This document shows positions 8,322-14,961 of a stretch of 22,845 nucleotides of DNA, one piece after another. Source of the stretch: Clostridia bacterium (GTDB lineage Bacteria; Bacillota; Peptococcia; Peptococcales; SKKY01). The number at the start of each line of letters is the position of its first letter. Positions within the stretch are counted from its first letter, which is position 1. The stretch is from positions 1-22,845 of the forward strand of contig SKKY01000024.1 of assembly GCA_007123515.1 (NCBI GenBank). The letters are read 5' to 3'. The notes beneath the pieces were generated by a model. It saw only the letters and a program-made list of their open reading frames with translations. It was not told the origin of the DNA and searched no databases. Both the position numbers and the translations under genes were made by a program.

Positions 8322-9176
8322 TTACTCCCGAATCGATGTTAACAGATTTACAAACTCTTCTATGGTAAAAGTAATTGAATACCTGGGGATTTCATCCAAT
8401 GAAGAGTTAATGGTCATTGGTTCTTCAGTTATGGTAAATAACAATTTAAAATTTAAATCCTTGGCAATTTCTTTTGTGGTATCCGTGAAAACACCATAAG
8501 GCCAGGCAAGAGCAAAAATATTTCTGTCCGTTTGCATTTCCAAGAGATCTTTACTAAGACTAAGATCATTTTCAATTCTATTTACATATGAAATTTCTTC
8601 TTCAGCACTAGTTCTTATAATAGCGGGTTCATCATCATTAAAAAAATGCAAATCGTAGGTGTGTGACCCAATACTTATAAGGCTATCATCCATAAGTCTC
8701 ATATGGTGGAAAGTAAGATGATCCTGCCAAACGATTCTCCTTTCAAGCCCAGGCGTTAACGAGACAACCGGAAAGACGGTAGCTTTAAACTTAAATTTTT
8801 CAAAAATGGGATATGCTTTATTATAAAAAGACAGGTAGCCATCATCAAAGGTAATGACTACTGATTTTTCAGGAAAGTATCCCTTTTTATGGAAGGCCAT
8901 TAATTCCTCCAGAGAAAGAGTACGATATCCCTCATCGTAAAGATATTGCATCTGTTTTTTAAAATCGTTCACATGTAATTGAGACATACTCTCAGGCTCT
9001 CCATCAACCAAATCATGGTAATTTAATATAACGACATGTTCATCAGTAAGACTCTCAAAATCATTTTGCTGACTAAATGAAGCATTCGGTATGAGTTCAT
9101 CATTCTGTTGAATGTCGCCGCCAATAAATAAAAAGGAAACCATTAAAGATGATAATAATGTGAAGAATGTTTTCAT
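8322..9176 (-). CDS. Secreted polysaccharide deacetylase (CE4, IcaB/PgaB-like)
   Basis: 284 residues with an N-terminal signal peptide or membrane anchor (about 1-20), so it acts outside the membrane. The CE4 NodB core is clear: VVITFDDGY (about 106-114, catalytic and metal Asp111/Asp112), SHTYDLH (171-177, metal ligands His172 and His177) and LAWPYG (motif 3-like). The five-residue spacing of the histidines and the NYHDL stretch near residue 52 are like IcaB/PgaB deacetylases of poly-N-acetylglucosamine rather than peptidoglycan deacetylases. No glycosyltransferase or other pga/ica gene is adjacent, so the substrate is open. The ribosome site GAGAGAGGAT precedes the ATG. The gene is monocistronic by spacing. 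Confidence 0.9.
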   Translation of the reverse strand: MKTFFTLLSSLMVSFLFIGGDIQQNDELIPNASFSQQNDFESLTDEHVVILNYHDLVDGEPESMSQLHVNDFKKQMQYLYDEGYRTLSLEELMAFHKKGYFPEKSVVITFDDGYLSFYNKAYPIFEKFKFKATVFPVVSLTPGLERRIVWQDHLTFHHMRLMDDSLISIGSHTYDLHFFNDDEPAIIRTSAEEEISYVNRIENDLSLSKDLLEMQTDRNIFALAWPYGVFTDTTKEIAKDLNFKLLFTITEEPMTINSSLDEIPRYSITFTIEEFVNLLTSIRE

Positions 9177-9193
9177 ATCGCCAATCCTCTCTC

Positions 9194-9237
9194 TATACTA
9201 TCGCAAGTTACATACCATGATATCATTCGATAGTGTA
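9194..9237 (-). repeat. Inverted repeat in the leader of the deacetylase gene
   Basis: TATACTATCG (9194-9203) can pair with CGATAGTGTA (9228-9237, one G-U), with the 10-bp perfect palindrome ATGATATCAT (9217-9226) in the loop. It lies 18-61 bases upstream of the deacetylase start, so it may be an operator or a 5' UTR hairpin. No clear promoter could be fixed relative to it. Confidence 0.4.
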
Positions 9238-9304
9238 TGATCTTTTGTAAGTAAGATTGTAAGCAAATAATATGACATCTGTGTGACAAAAATAAGAAAA
9301 TAAT

Positions 9305-9339
9305 AAAAGGCTTACCATTTTTTAGTGGTAAGCCTTTTT
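9305..9339. terminator. Bidirectional hairpin terminator
   Basis: AAGGCTTACCA (9307-9317) pairs perfectly with TGGTAAGCCTT (9326-9336) around an 8-base loop, with A's before and T's after. It would stop minus-strand transcription coming from the phospholipase D-like gene before the deacetylase gene, and plus-strand read-through in the other direction. Confidence 0.85.
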
Positions 9340-9381
9340 GTCATGTAAAACTAAAAAAAATTAAAGTAGAAAACTAAAAAG

Positions 9382-9454
9382 CTCCCTTGTGATGTGGACC
9401 CTTAACGTTAGACCAAAAATCTAACGATAGGGTGCAATCACAATGGGAGTTTTT
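9382..9454. repeat. Long multi-part inverted repeat/terminator (possible MITE or IS3-family end)
   Basis: Four matching blocks form one long hairpin: CTCCC/GGGAG (9382-9386/9445-9449), TTGTGAT/ATCACAA (9387-9393/9437-9443), ACCCT/AGGGT (9398-9402/9429-9433) and CGTTAGA/TCTAACG (9406-9412/9420-9426). It is flanked by A's on the left and T's on the right, so it can terminate in both directions, including for the phospholipase D-like gene ending at 9465. TGGACCC inside each arm resembles ends of IS3-family elements from memory, but no transposase is present. Confidence 0.6.
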
Positions 9455-9464
9455 CATGTTGTAA

Positions 9465-10889
9465 TTAAAAGGTGGAAAAGCCGCTCCATTCCTGGAAGCG
9501 ATACAGAAGTTTTTTCAAGAGACCGGTTTCGCCAAACTCTGCATAATCTAGAGTGTATTGTCCGTCTTGGTTTTCCCAGAGGCGGTAAAAATATTGCTCG
9601 ACATCCTGCGAAAAAGCATGATCAGCAGGTGCGACGATGCGAAGGTTGGTTTCTAAATTTTTATCCTCAATATTTCGTGAAGTAAAGTTGGCCGAACCAC
9701 CTAAGACCTGAATCTCTTTGCCTCCTGCTAATAATATCATTTTGCTGTGATACTGTTCTCCGCGGGTATCATACCAGCGTACATGGATCTGATCAGACGA
9801 ATGATTGACGAGTTCTGTAGCAACGGGACGGTTTGGAATGCCGATTTTGCGCACACCAAAAGCATCCCGGTTTGAGTCAAGAATCATTCGAATGTTTACG
9901 CCCCGATCAGCAGCATTTTTTAAGGCCTTTACAGTTTTCCGATCGCTAATATAGAACTGTCCGATCCAAAGCGTTTGGTTGGACTCAGCATTATCAATTA
10001 AGCTAAGTAGTTCTTCCTGGATTTTTCCTTCCGTTAGAACCTGTGCCTGCACGTCGGAAGTTTCCGGCGATGCTAAAGAATGGTCCAGATCCGGAAACCG
10101 GAAGCCGGAAAAATGAGCAACTGCTTTTTCTGTTTCCAGCAAATCGTTGATAACAGGCCCGTTAAAACGAAAGGCGATATTTGAATGAAGAGCGCTGGCA
10201 TCATGAGGGTTAGCGGATGTTACCAATGCGCTGTTCTCAGTAATGAGCACTTTTCGATGGTTGGCCTTGAAATTCAAAAGCCTTAAGTAAGAACTAAAAG
10301 TGACCTTCGGTGAATCCGGGCTGAATAGATTCGGGAAAGAACCGGGGCCGGACGGGTCTAATCGTTGAAAAAAGGTTCGCCAAATGCCGGTGTATAAGGG
10401 GTTGGAATTTCCAATCTGATCTAAATCCGTTATCACCACATCAATACCGATATTACGAAGTTCATCAAGGTGGGAAGCCGTGTAAGCTCCATAAAATTCA
10501 TTAATTTCATCTGTAATAAGAATAATGGGCATGTCCGGATATGCCTGTCTTTTATCCAACAAGGCATTTGTGAGTTGTTGGGTTAGATCGGGAAAAGTAT
10601 CTGTCCGGTCGTAATCATCATTAAAGAGGAAGAAGTCCATGACTATAAAGGATTCTGCCTTGTCTATCATAGACAGTTTTTCATCGAAAATTCTCTGTTC
10701 ATGATGGGTTTCACCCTGATCCCGATAAGTCAGGTCATACAGAAATTCAATATTCGGCACGTGGTGCATGGAACCTTCATAAGATATGCCTTCAGGAAGC
10801 GAATGGCACCATCCGTTCATAATAATCACTCCTGCCAGTATGAAAATAATCAGGGCGATGATCATTGTTTTCCGACTTACTTGTGGCAT
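9465..10889 (-). CDS. Membrane-anchored phospholipase D-like protein
   Basis: 474 residues with an N-terminal transmembrane segment (about 9-26), the rest probably extracellular. Two PLD repeats are visible. The first is NHRKVLITENSALVTSAN (His211, Lys213), and the second is YHSKMILLAG followed by GGSANFTSRN (His381, Lys383, 397-406). This is the cardiolipin synthase/PLD fold, in which two HxK histidines form one phosphodiesterase site. Both HKD motifs are imperfect: the Asp position is Glu in the first and Ala in the second, and the first GSxN-like stretch reads TSAN. It could still transfer or cleave phosphodiesters, or act on another substrate. The ribosome site is weak (GAAGGG, about 14 bases upstream). 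The terminator is the hairpin at 9382-9454. Confidence 0.85.
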   Translation of the reverse strand: MPQVSRKTMIIALIIFILAGVIIMNGWCHSLPEGISYEGSMHHVPNIEFLYDLTYRDQGETHHEQRIFDEKLSMIDKAESFIVMDFFLFNDDYDRTDTFPDLTQQLTNALLDKRQAYPDMPIILITDEINEFYGAYTASHLDELRNIGIDVVITDLDQIGNSNPLYTGIWRTFFQRLDPSGPGSFPNLFSPDSPKVTFSSYLRLLNFKANHRKVLITENSALVTSANPHDASALHSNIAFRFNGPVINDLLETEKAVAHFSGFRFPDLDHSLASPETSDVQAQVLTEGKIQEELLSLIDNAESNQTLWIGQFYISDRKTVKALKNAADRGVNIRMILDSNRDAFGVRKIGIPNRPVATELVNHSSDQIHVRWYDTRGEQYHSKMILLAGGKEIQVLGGSANFTSRNIEDKNLETNLRIVAPADHAFSQDVEQYFYRLWENQDGQYTLDYAEFGETGLLKKLLYRFQEWSGFSTF

Positions 10890-10935
10890 AATCTATCCGC
10901 CCTTCCGAAAGAATGATACGTGCAGTATAACAAAC

Positions 10936-10976
10936 AAAAGACAGAGAAGGCGATACTATGCCCTTTTCTGTCTTTT
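10936..10976 (-). terminator. Terminator of the lactate dehydrogenase gene
   Basis: On the minus strand AAAAGACAGAAAAGGGC pairs with GCCTTCTCTGTCTTTT (one mismatch/bulge), followed by GTTTGTT. It lies just past the ldh stop and before the phospholipase D-like gene, so the two genes are probably separate transcripts. Confidence 0.8.
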
Positions 10977-10989
10977 ACAGTACCATCCA

Positions 10990-11964
10990 TCAATCAATGT
11001 CTACTGTCTCCAGAACATCTTTTAATTTATTCGCAGAGTCTCTAAACAACTCAATCTCTTTTTCATCCCATCCATTGGTCAATCTTTTTTCAACCCCATT
11101 ATTCGTAACGATACAAGGAACACTGACGGTAATATCAGAAACTCCGTATTCACCTTCTAATGTGGTACAAACCGTGGCAATAGTAGTTCGTCCATTTAGG
11201 ATGGCATCGGCTAGAGATGCTACACAAGTGGCGATTCCAAAATGGGTTTTGCCTTTGGTATCGATAATATCAGCACCCATGGTTTTAACTTTCGAGGCAA
11301 TCGCAGCTTTGTCTTCTTCCGTAAAGGAAATCTTATGTGCTTTACAATAGTCTTTAATCGGAAAGCCGGCAATGGTGACCTTCGACCATAAAGGTACCTG
11401 AGAATCACCATGCTCACCAACTACCATGGCATTCACTAATTCGGTGTTTACTTCTAAATGATCAGCGATGGCTCTGATAAATCTTGAACTGTCCAGTAAG
11501 CAGCCTGTACCAAATACTTTACCAAAAGGAAGGCCGGTCCATTCGATGGCTTTATGGCTGATAATATCAACAGGATTCGTGATCAGAACGATAATACCTT
11601 TGTTGTAGTGTTCTGATAAATTTTGTAAAATTTCTTTCATAATGGTCAGATTTCCGGCAGCCATATCTAGGCGGGTTTCATTAGGCTTTCTGCCTCTTCC
11701 GGCAGAAATGATAATCAGATCACTGTCTTTACAGTCTGCATAATCACCATGATAAATATTTGCAGAACCCATAGAGGGAATTCCGTGACCTAAATCAAGG
11801 ATTTCACCATCAGCGGATTTTTTATTGGCGTCAACTAAAACAATTTCACGAGCCAGTCCTTTCATCATAAGGGCATAGGCCGTTGTTGAGCCTACAAATC
11901 CGGCTCCGATAAGGGAGACTTTCTTTTTGAAAGTAGTTTCTTCAAGAGAAATGGTAAACTTTAT
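10990..11964 (-). CDS. ldh: L-lactate dehydrogenase, apparent AUA start
   Basis: NAD-dependent L-lactate dehydrogenase that reduces pyruvate to lactate and regenerates NAD+ in fermentation. Motifs present are the Rossmann GAGFVGS (about 11878-11898), DTRLDMAAGN-type NETRLDMAAGN, ITNPVDI and the catalytic loop GEHGDSQVPLWS. The first ATG in frame (11868) would remove the NAD-binding GxGxxG, giving an inactive 292-residue protein. The reading frame continues upstream as KFTISLEETTFKKKVSLIG to a strong GGAGG (11972-11976). No ATG, GTG or TTG lies in this stretch. Two ATA codons (11967 and 11964) follow the GGAGG, and the second has ideal 7-base spacing, giving 324 residues, a normal length. Either a non-standard start is used or ATG mutated or was misread as ATA. 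An ATT at 11952 is a weaker alternative. Confidence 0.9.
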   Translation of the reverse strand: MKFTISLEETTFKKKVSLIGAGFVGSTTAYALMMKGLAREIVLVDANKKSADGEILDLGHGIPSMGSANIYHGDYADCKDSDLIIISAGRGRKPNETRLDMAAGNLTIMKEILQNLSEHYNKGIIVLITNPVDIISHKAIEWTGLPFGKVFGTGCLLDSSRFIRAIADHLEVNTELVNAMVVGEHGDSQVPLWSKVTIAGFPIKDYCKAHKISFTEEDKAAIASKVKTMGADIIDTKGKTHFGIATCVASLADAILNGRTTIATVCTTLEGEYGVSDITVSVPCIVTNNGVEKRLTNGWDEKEIELFRDSANKLKDVLETVDID

Positions 11965-11971
11965 TATTGCA

Positions 11972-11976
11972 CCTCC
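11972..11976 (-). promoter_or_regulatory. Shine-Dalgarno site that fixes the ldh start
   Basis: GGAGG on the minus strand, followed by TGCA-ATA-ATA-AAG. Spacing to the second ATA is 7 bases and to the first ATG in frame about 100 bases, so initiation at the ATA is favoured. Confidence 0.75.
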
Positions 11977-12025
11977 GGTTATATGTTTTATCTATTTTTA
12001 CCCTTAAAACAAACAAAAAAAACAA

Positions 12026-12037
12026 ATTGTATACAAT
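12026..12037. promoter_or_regulatory. Perfect 12-bp palindrome upstream of ldh (candidate operator)
   Basis: ATTGTATACAAT lies about 60 bases upstream of the ldh start, just past the SMR gene stop. The minus-strand TACAAT within it could also serve as the ldh -10. The half-site pattern TNGTNNACNA is like operators of FadR-type GntR repressors, a group that includes lactate regulators. The assignment to a regulator is inference. Confidence 0.4.
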
Positions 12038-12045
12038 ATACAAAA

Positions 12046-12375
12046 TTAATGAATGCCCGTTTTTGAAAATGCGTTAATTATAATCACACCGATAATAATA
12101 AGGGTAATACCAATGATCCCCGGAAGATCGATCTTTTGTTGATGGATGAAAAAAGCAATTAGAGAAATAAAGACAATACCCGCTCCGGCCCAGATCGCAT
12201 AAGCGATTCCGACATAGATATGCTGTAAGGCTAATGATAAAAAGAAAAAAGCAATTCCGTATCCGGCAACCACAATCAAAGAAGGAATCAGGCGGGTAAA
12301 ACCAAAGGTTGATTTAAGAAATGAAGTTGCCAAAATTTCACCAAGAATCGCGATAAAAAGATAAAACCAGTGCAT
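12046..12375 (-). CDS. SMR-family multidrug/cation efflux protein
   Basis: 109 residues and four hydrophobic helices, the size of small multidrug resistance transporters, which work as antiparallel dimers exporting cationic compounds by proton exchange. The essential membrane Glu is Glu13 in ILGEILATS. YAIWAGAGIV (about 59-68) matches the EmrE/QacC-type TM3 signature, and the GIILIIIGV-like fourth helix follows. These features favour the drug-export branch over the guanidinium (Gdx/SugE) branch, but the substrate is not determined. The ribosome site AAGGAG lies upstream of the ATG, and the promoter has an extended -10 (12408-12416). It is upstream of ldh on the same strand but separated by the candidate ldh operator. 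Confidence 0.9.
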   Translation of the reverse strand: MHWFYLFIAILGEILATSFLKSTFGFTRLIPSLIVVAGYGIAFFFLSLALQHIYVGIAYAIWAGAGIVFISLIAFFIHQQKIDLPGIIGITLIIIGVIIINAFSKTGIH

Positions 12376-12407
12376 AGAAAAAAACTCCTTTTTATAAATA
12401 TTCTATA

Positions 12408-12416
12408 ATTATACCA
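12408..12416 (-). promoter_or_regulatory. Extended -10 promoter element of the SMR gene
   Basis: On the minus strand TGGTATAAT is a perfect extended -10 (TGnTATAAT), 33 bases upstream of the ATG. No good -35 is seen, which extended -10 promoters can do without. Confidence 0.65.
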
Positions 12417-12521
12417 TACAGAAGCAATTTAATATGGTTGAGATCGATAGCGTAAGCGTTAGTCTAAGAGAAAAAGCGGGTACTAATTAGATAACAATGT
12501 TTTAATTAATGAGGTGTCGTT

Positions 12522-13061
12522 ATGAAAAAAATATTACTAGTAATTGATATGCAGAATGATTTTATCAACGGAGCGCTTGGAACAAAAGAAGCGGTCTCGA
12601 TTGTCGGAAATGTAGTTAAGAAGATTAAAGAACATGAGAGTAAAGAAGCAGAGATCATTTTTACAATGGATACCCATGACGAAGAATACTTAGAGACTCA
12701 AGAGGGAAAAAATTTACCGGTGGAACATTGCATTAAGGGTACGTATGGCTGGGAGCTCCATCCGGAGATTAAACAGGCGATAGATATTAGTAGATACAGG
12801 ATCTATGAAAAAGGGACCTTTGGCTCTGACAATCTGGCGAAAGATCTTTTTGAAGGTAAGTACAAAGATATCGATCAGATAGAAATCGTTGGTGTAGCCA
12901 CCGATATCTGTGTCTTAACCAATGCCATACTGACTAAGACATTTATGCCTGAGACTTTGATTACGGTTGATGCCTCCTGCTGCGCAGGTGTGACTCCTAA
13001 AAGTCACAAAACGGCCCTGCAGGCATTAAAACCTATACAAATAGAGATTATAAATGAATAG
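12522..13061 (+). CDS. Isochorismatase-like cysteine hydrolase, probable nicotinamidase
   Basis: 179 residues of the cysteine hydrolase family that includes PncA, which converts nicotinamide to nicotinate for NAD salvage. The catalytic triad is visible: Asp9 in VIDMQNDF, Lys97 in YEKGTFGS and Cys130 in VATDICVLTNAI. Likely metal ligands are Asp50 and His52 (MDTHD) and His69 (VEHCIKGT). The HCIKGTYGWELHPE stretch is typical of nicotinamidase-like members. It is first of a four-gene plus-strand run (gaps of 15, 10 and 18 bases). Ribosome site GAGGTG. A clear promoter was not found in 12420-12510. Other family substrates cannot be excluded. Confidence 0.85.
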   Translation: MKKILLVIDMQNDFINGALGTKEAVSIVGNVVKKIKEHESKEAEIIFTMDTHDEEYLETQEGKNLPVEHCIKGTYGWELHPEIKQAIDISRYRIYEKGTFGSDNLAKDLFEGKYKDIDQIEIVGVATDICVLTNAILTKTFMPETLITVDASCCAGVTPKSHKTALQALKPIQIEIINE

Positions 13062-13076
13062 AGAGGATGGCTGTTG

Positions 13077-14189
13077 ATGGACACAATTCCTTTATTAGGA
13101 GAATACATTAATGAAGAAACATTGGGCATGGTTTACCATCTAATCAAATTTATATTCAGCCTTCTTGTTGTTCTTTTTGTCAGAACAATGCTTATAAAAA
13201 AAACAAATAAGCACTTAAAAAGCAAAGAAGGATTACTAAATATGCTGCTATTTTCCATCAATCTGGTATCCATTATTGCGGTGCTAACTGCACTTATGGC
13301 ATTCTTTGGTGAGATTTCTTTTCTGTTTGATACCCTTTTTGAAATAGGGGGAGCGGGCATTTCGTTGTTTGTGCTTATCCTGGCACTGTTAATTATTTTT
13401 TTAGCAGTAAAGTTTTCATCATTATTTAAAAAATATGTGCTTTCTTATGCCTATGATAAGTACCAGATTGAGACTAGTATGCGCTTTACCTTAAACAGCT
13501 TGTTTCAGTACATTGTTATGTTTATTGCTATTGTTGTCAGTTTAACCACTTTGGGAATTGATCTGTCAAGCATCAGTATCTTTGCCGGGGTAGTCGGTGT
13601 TGGTATTGGTTTTGGATTACAAAATATTGCCTCTAACTTTATTTCCGGTATTATCCTGTTATTTGAGCGCCCGATAAAAGTAGGAGATCGCGTAATCATT
13701 GATGATATATTTGGTGATGTCCTGGAGATAAAAATGCGAGCCACTGTGGTAAAGACTTTGGATAATGAACATATGATTATTCCAAATTCTTTTTTCTTAG
13801 AAGAAAAGGTTATCAATCGTTCTTTTGGAGACACCAGACTACGTTTGCGAATTCCTTTTGGAGTATCGTACAATTCAGATGTTTTTGCAGTAAAAGAGAT
13901 TGCCCTTGATGTAGCCTGGAAGCTTCATAAGGAATTTCCGGAAATACTATCAGAGCCGGAACCACTGGTACTATTTATGGACTATGGAGATTCTTCTCTT
14001 GATTTTGTACTTCTTTTATGGGCACAGACACCTAAAAATGAAATGAAGATAAAATCCCAGGTTCGCTTCGAGCTGTTTAAAGCTTTTGCAGATAATAATA
14101 TAGAAATACCTTTCCCTCAAAGAGATTTGCATATCCGAAGTGTGGATGGTTCTGCAGCTGAAATAGTAACCCGTAACCTGGAAAAATAG
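13077..14189 (+). CDS. MscS-family mechanosensitive channel
   Basis: 370-residue membrane protein of the small-conductance mechanosensitive channel family, which opens under hypo-osmotic stress. About four to five N-terminal hydrophobic segments precede the pore helix, seen as GVVGVGIGFGLQNIASNF and followed by GIILLFERPIKVGDRV, the most conserved MscS stretch. The cytoplasmic beta domain (VVKTLDNEHMIIPNS) and C-terminal alpha/beta domain (FADNNIEIPFPQRDLHI) follow. A TTG at 13074 adds one residue, but ATG at 13077 has the better spacing to AGAGGA (13062-13067). It sits between a nicotinamidase-like gene and a dehydrogenase, an unusual grouping. Confidence 0.92.
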   Translation: MDTIPLLGEYINEETLGMVYHLIKFIFSLLVVLFVRTMLIKKTNKHLKSKEGLLNMLLFSINLVSIIAVLTALMAFFGEISFLFDTLFEIGGAGISLFVLILALLIIFLAVKFSSLFKKYVLSYAYDKYQIETSMRFTLNSLFQYIVMFIAIVVSLTTLGIDLSSISIFAGVVGVGIGFGLQNIASNFISGIILLFERPIKVGDRVIIDDIFGDVLEIKMRATVVKTLDNEHMIIPNSFFLEEKVINRSFGDTRLRLRIPFGVSYNSDVFAVKEIALDVAWKLHKEFPEILSEPEPLVLFMDYGDSSLDFVLLLWAQTPKNEMKIKSQVRFELFKAFADNNIEIPFPQRDLHIRSVDGSAAEIVTRNLEK

Positions 14190-14199
14190 GAGGAAATAA

Positions 14200-14943
14200 A
14201 TGGATACTCAGAAAAAAGTAGTTATTGTAACCGGAGCTGGAAGTGGCATAGGCAGGGCAGTTGCTATGGCTTATGCTGATACGGGAGCTATGGTAATTAT
14301 CGCTGAAAAAGATACTGTAAAAGGCGCTTTAACCGAAACCGAGATTATAGAATCAGGTGGCCAAGCTGTTTTTTATCATGTGGATGTATCAGATCTTACA
14401 CAGACAGAAGCGATGATGATTATCATCAAAGAAACATATAAAAAAATTGATATACTAATAAATAACGCAGGCGTATCTTTTTGGAAATCCCCATATGAGA
14501 TTACTCCTCAGGAATGGGATGCTGTTATGGATGTTAACCTCCGCGGCCTGTTTTTTACAGCCAGGGAGGCGGCTAAATTGATGCGTGAAACAGGTGGAGG
14601 TTCAGTTGTTAATATTGCTTCCACTCGTGCACTAATGTCCGAACCGGATAGTGAAGCCTATGCAGCATCTAAAGGTGGCATTGCTGCCCTGACACATGCT
14701 TTAGCAGCCTCTTTTTCAGAGGATGGTATTCAGGTTAACTGCATCAGCCCGGGATGGATTGAAACAGGGGATTATCAAAATCTATCTGAGGATGCGCATA
14801 ATCAGCATATAGCAAAAAGAGTCGGCCGGCCGGATGATATCGCGAGAGCTTGTTTGTTTCTCACAAATCCTGAAAATGATTTTATTTCCGGCACGAACCT
14901 GGTGATTGATGGTGGCATGACGAAGAAAATGATTTATTATTAA
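14200..14943 (+). CDS. Short-chain dehydrogenase/reductase
   Basis: 247-residue classical SDR, NAD(P)-dependent oxidoreductase. It has the cofactor motif TGAGSGIG (11-18), NNAG (88-91) and catalytic Ser141, Tyr154 and Lys158 (YAASK). PGWIETGDY lies in the substrate loop and FISGTNLVIDGG is at the C-terminus. The acidic residue after beta2 (AEKD, about 35-38) suggests NAD(H) preference. The fold and motifs resemble FabG and glucose dehydrogenase-type enzymes. The substrate cannot be told. It has a strong AGGAGG site. It lies 10 bases after the MscS gene and 18 before the diguanylate cyclase gene, so it is co-transcribed. Confidence 0.9.
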   Translation: MDTQKKVVIVTGAGSGIGRAVAMAYADTGAMVIIAEKDTVKGALTETEIIESGGQAVFYHVDVSDLTQTEAMMIIIKETYKKIDILINNAGVSFWKSPYEITPQEWDAVMDVNLRGLFFTAREAAKLMRETGGGSVVNIASTRALMSEPDSEAYAASKGGIAALTHALAASFSEDGIQVNCISPGWIETGDYQNLSEDAHNQHIAKRVGRPDDIARACLFLTNPENDFISGTNLVIDGGMTKKMIYY

Positions 14944-14961
14944 AATTAAAAAGGGGAACGT

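Noticed and set aside
9443..9685. An 80-codon plus-strand frame starting in the long hairpin
   Set aside because: It lies antisense to the phospholipase D-like gene, begins inside the hairpin with no ribosome site and has no protein-like features.
11869..11964. A frameshifted or truncated ldh pseudogene
   Set aside because: The frame is intact through the NAD motif up to the ribosome site with no stop or frameshift. Only the start codon is non-standard.
12420..12521. A c-di-GMP riboswitch ahead of the operon containing the GGDEF gene
   Set aside because: None of the conserved GEMM class I or II motifs could be found in this short AT-rich leader.
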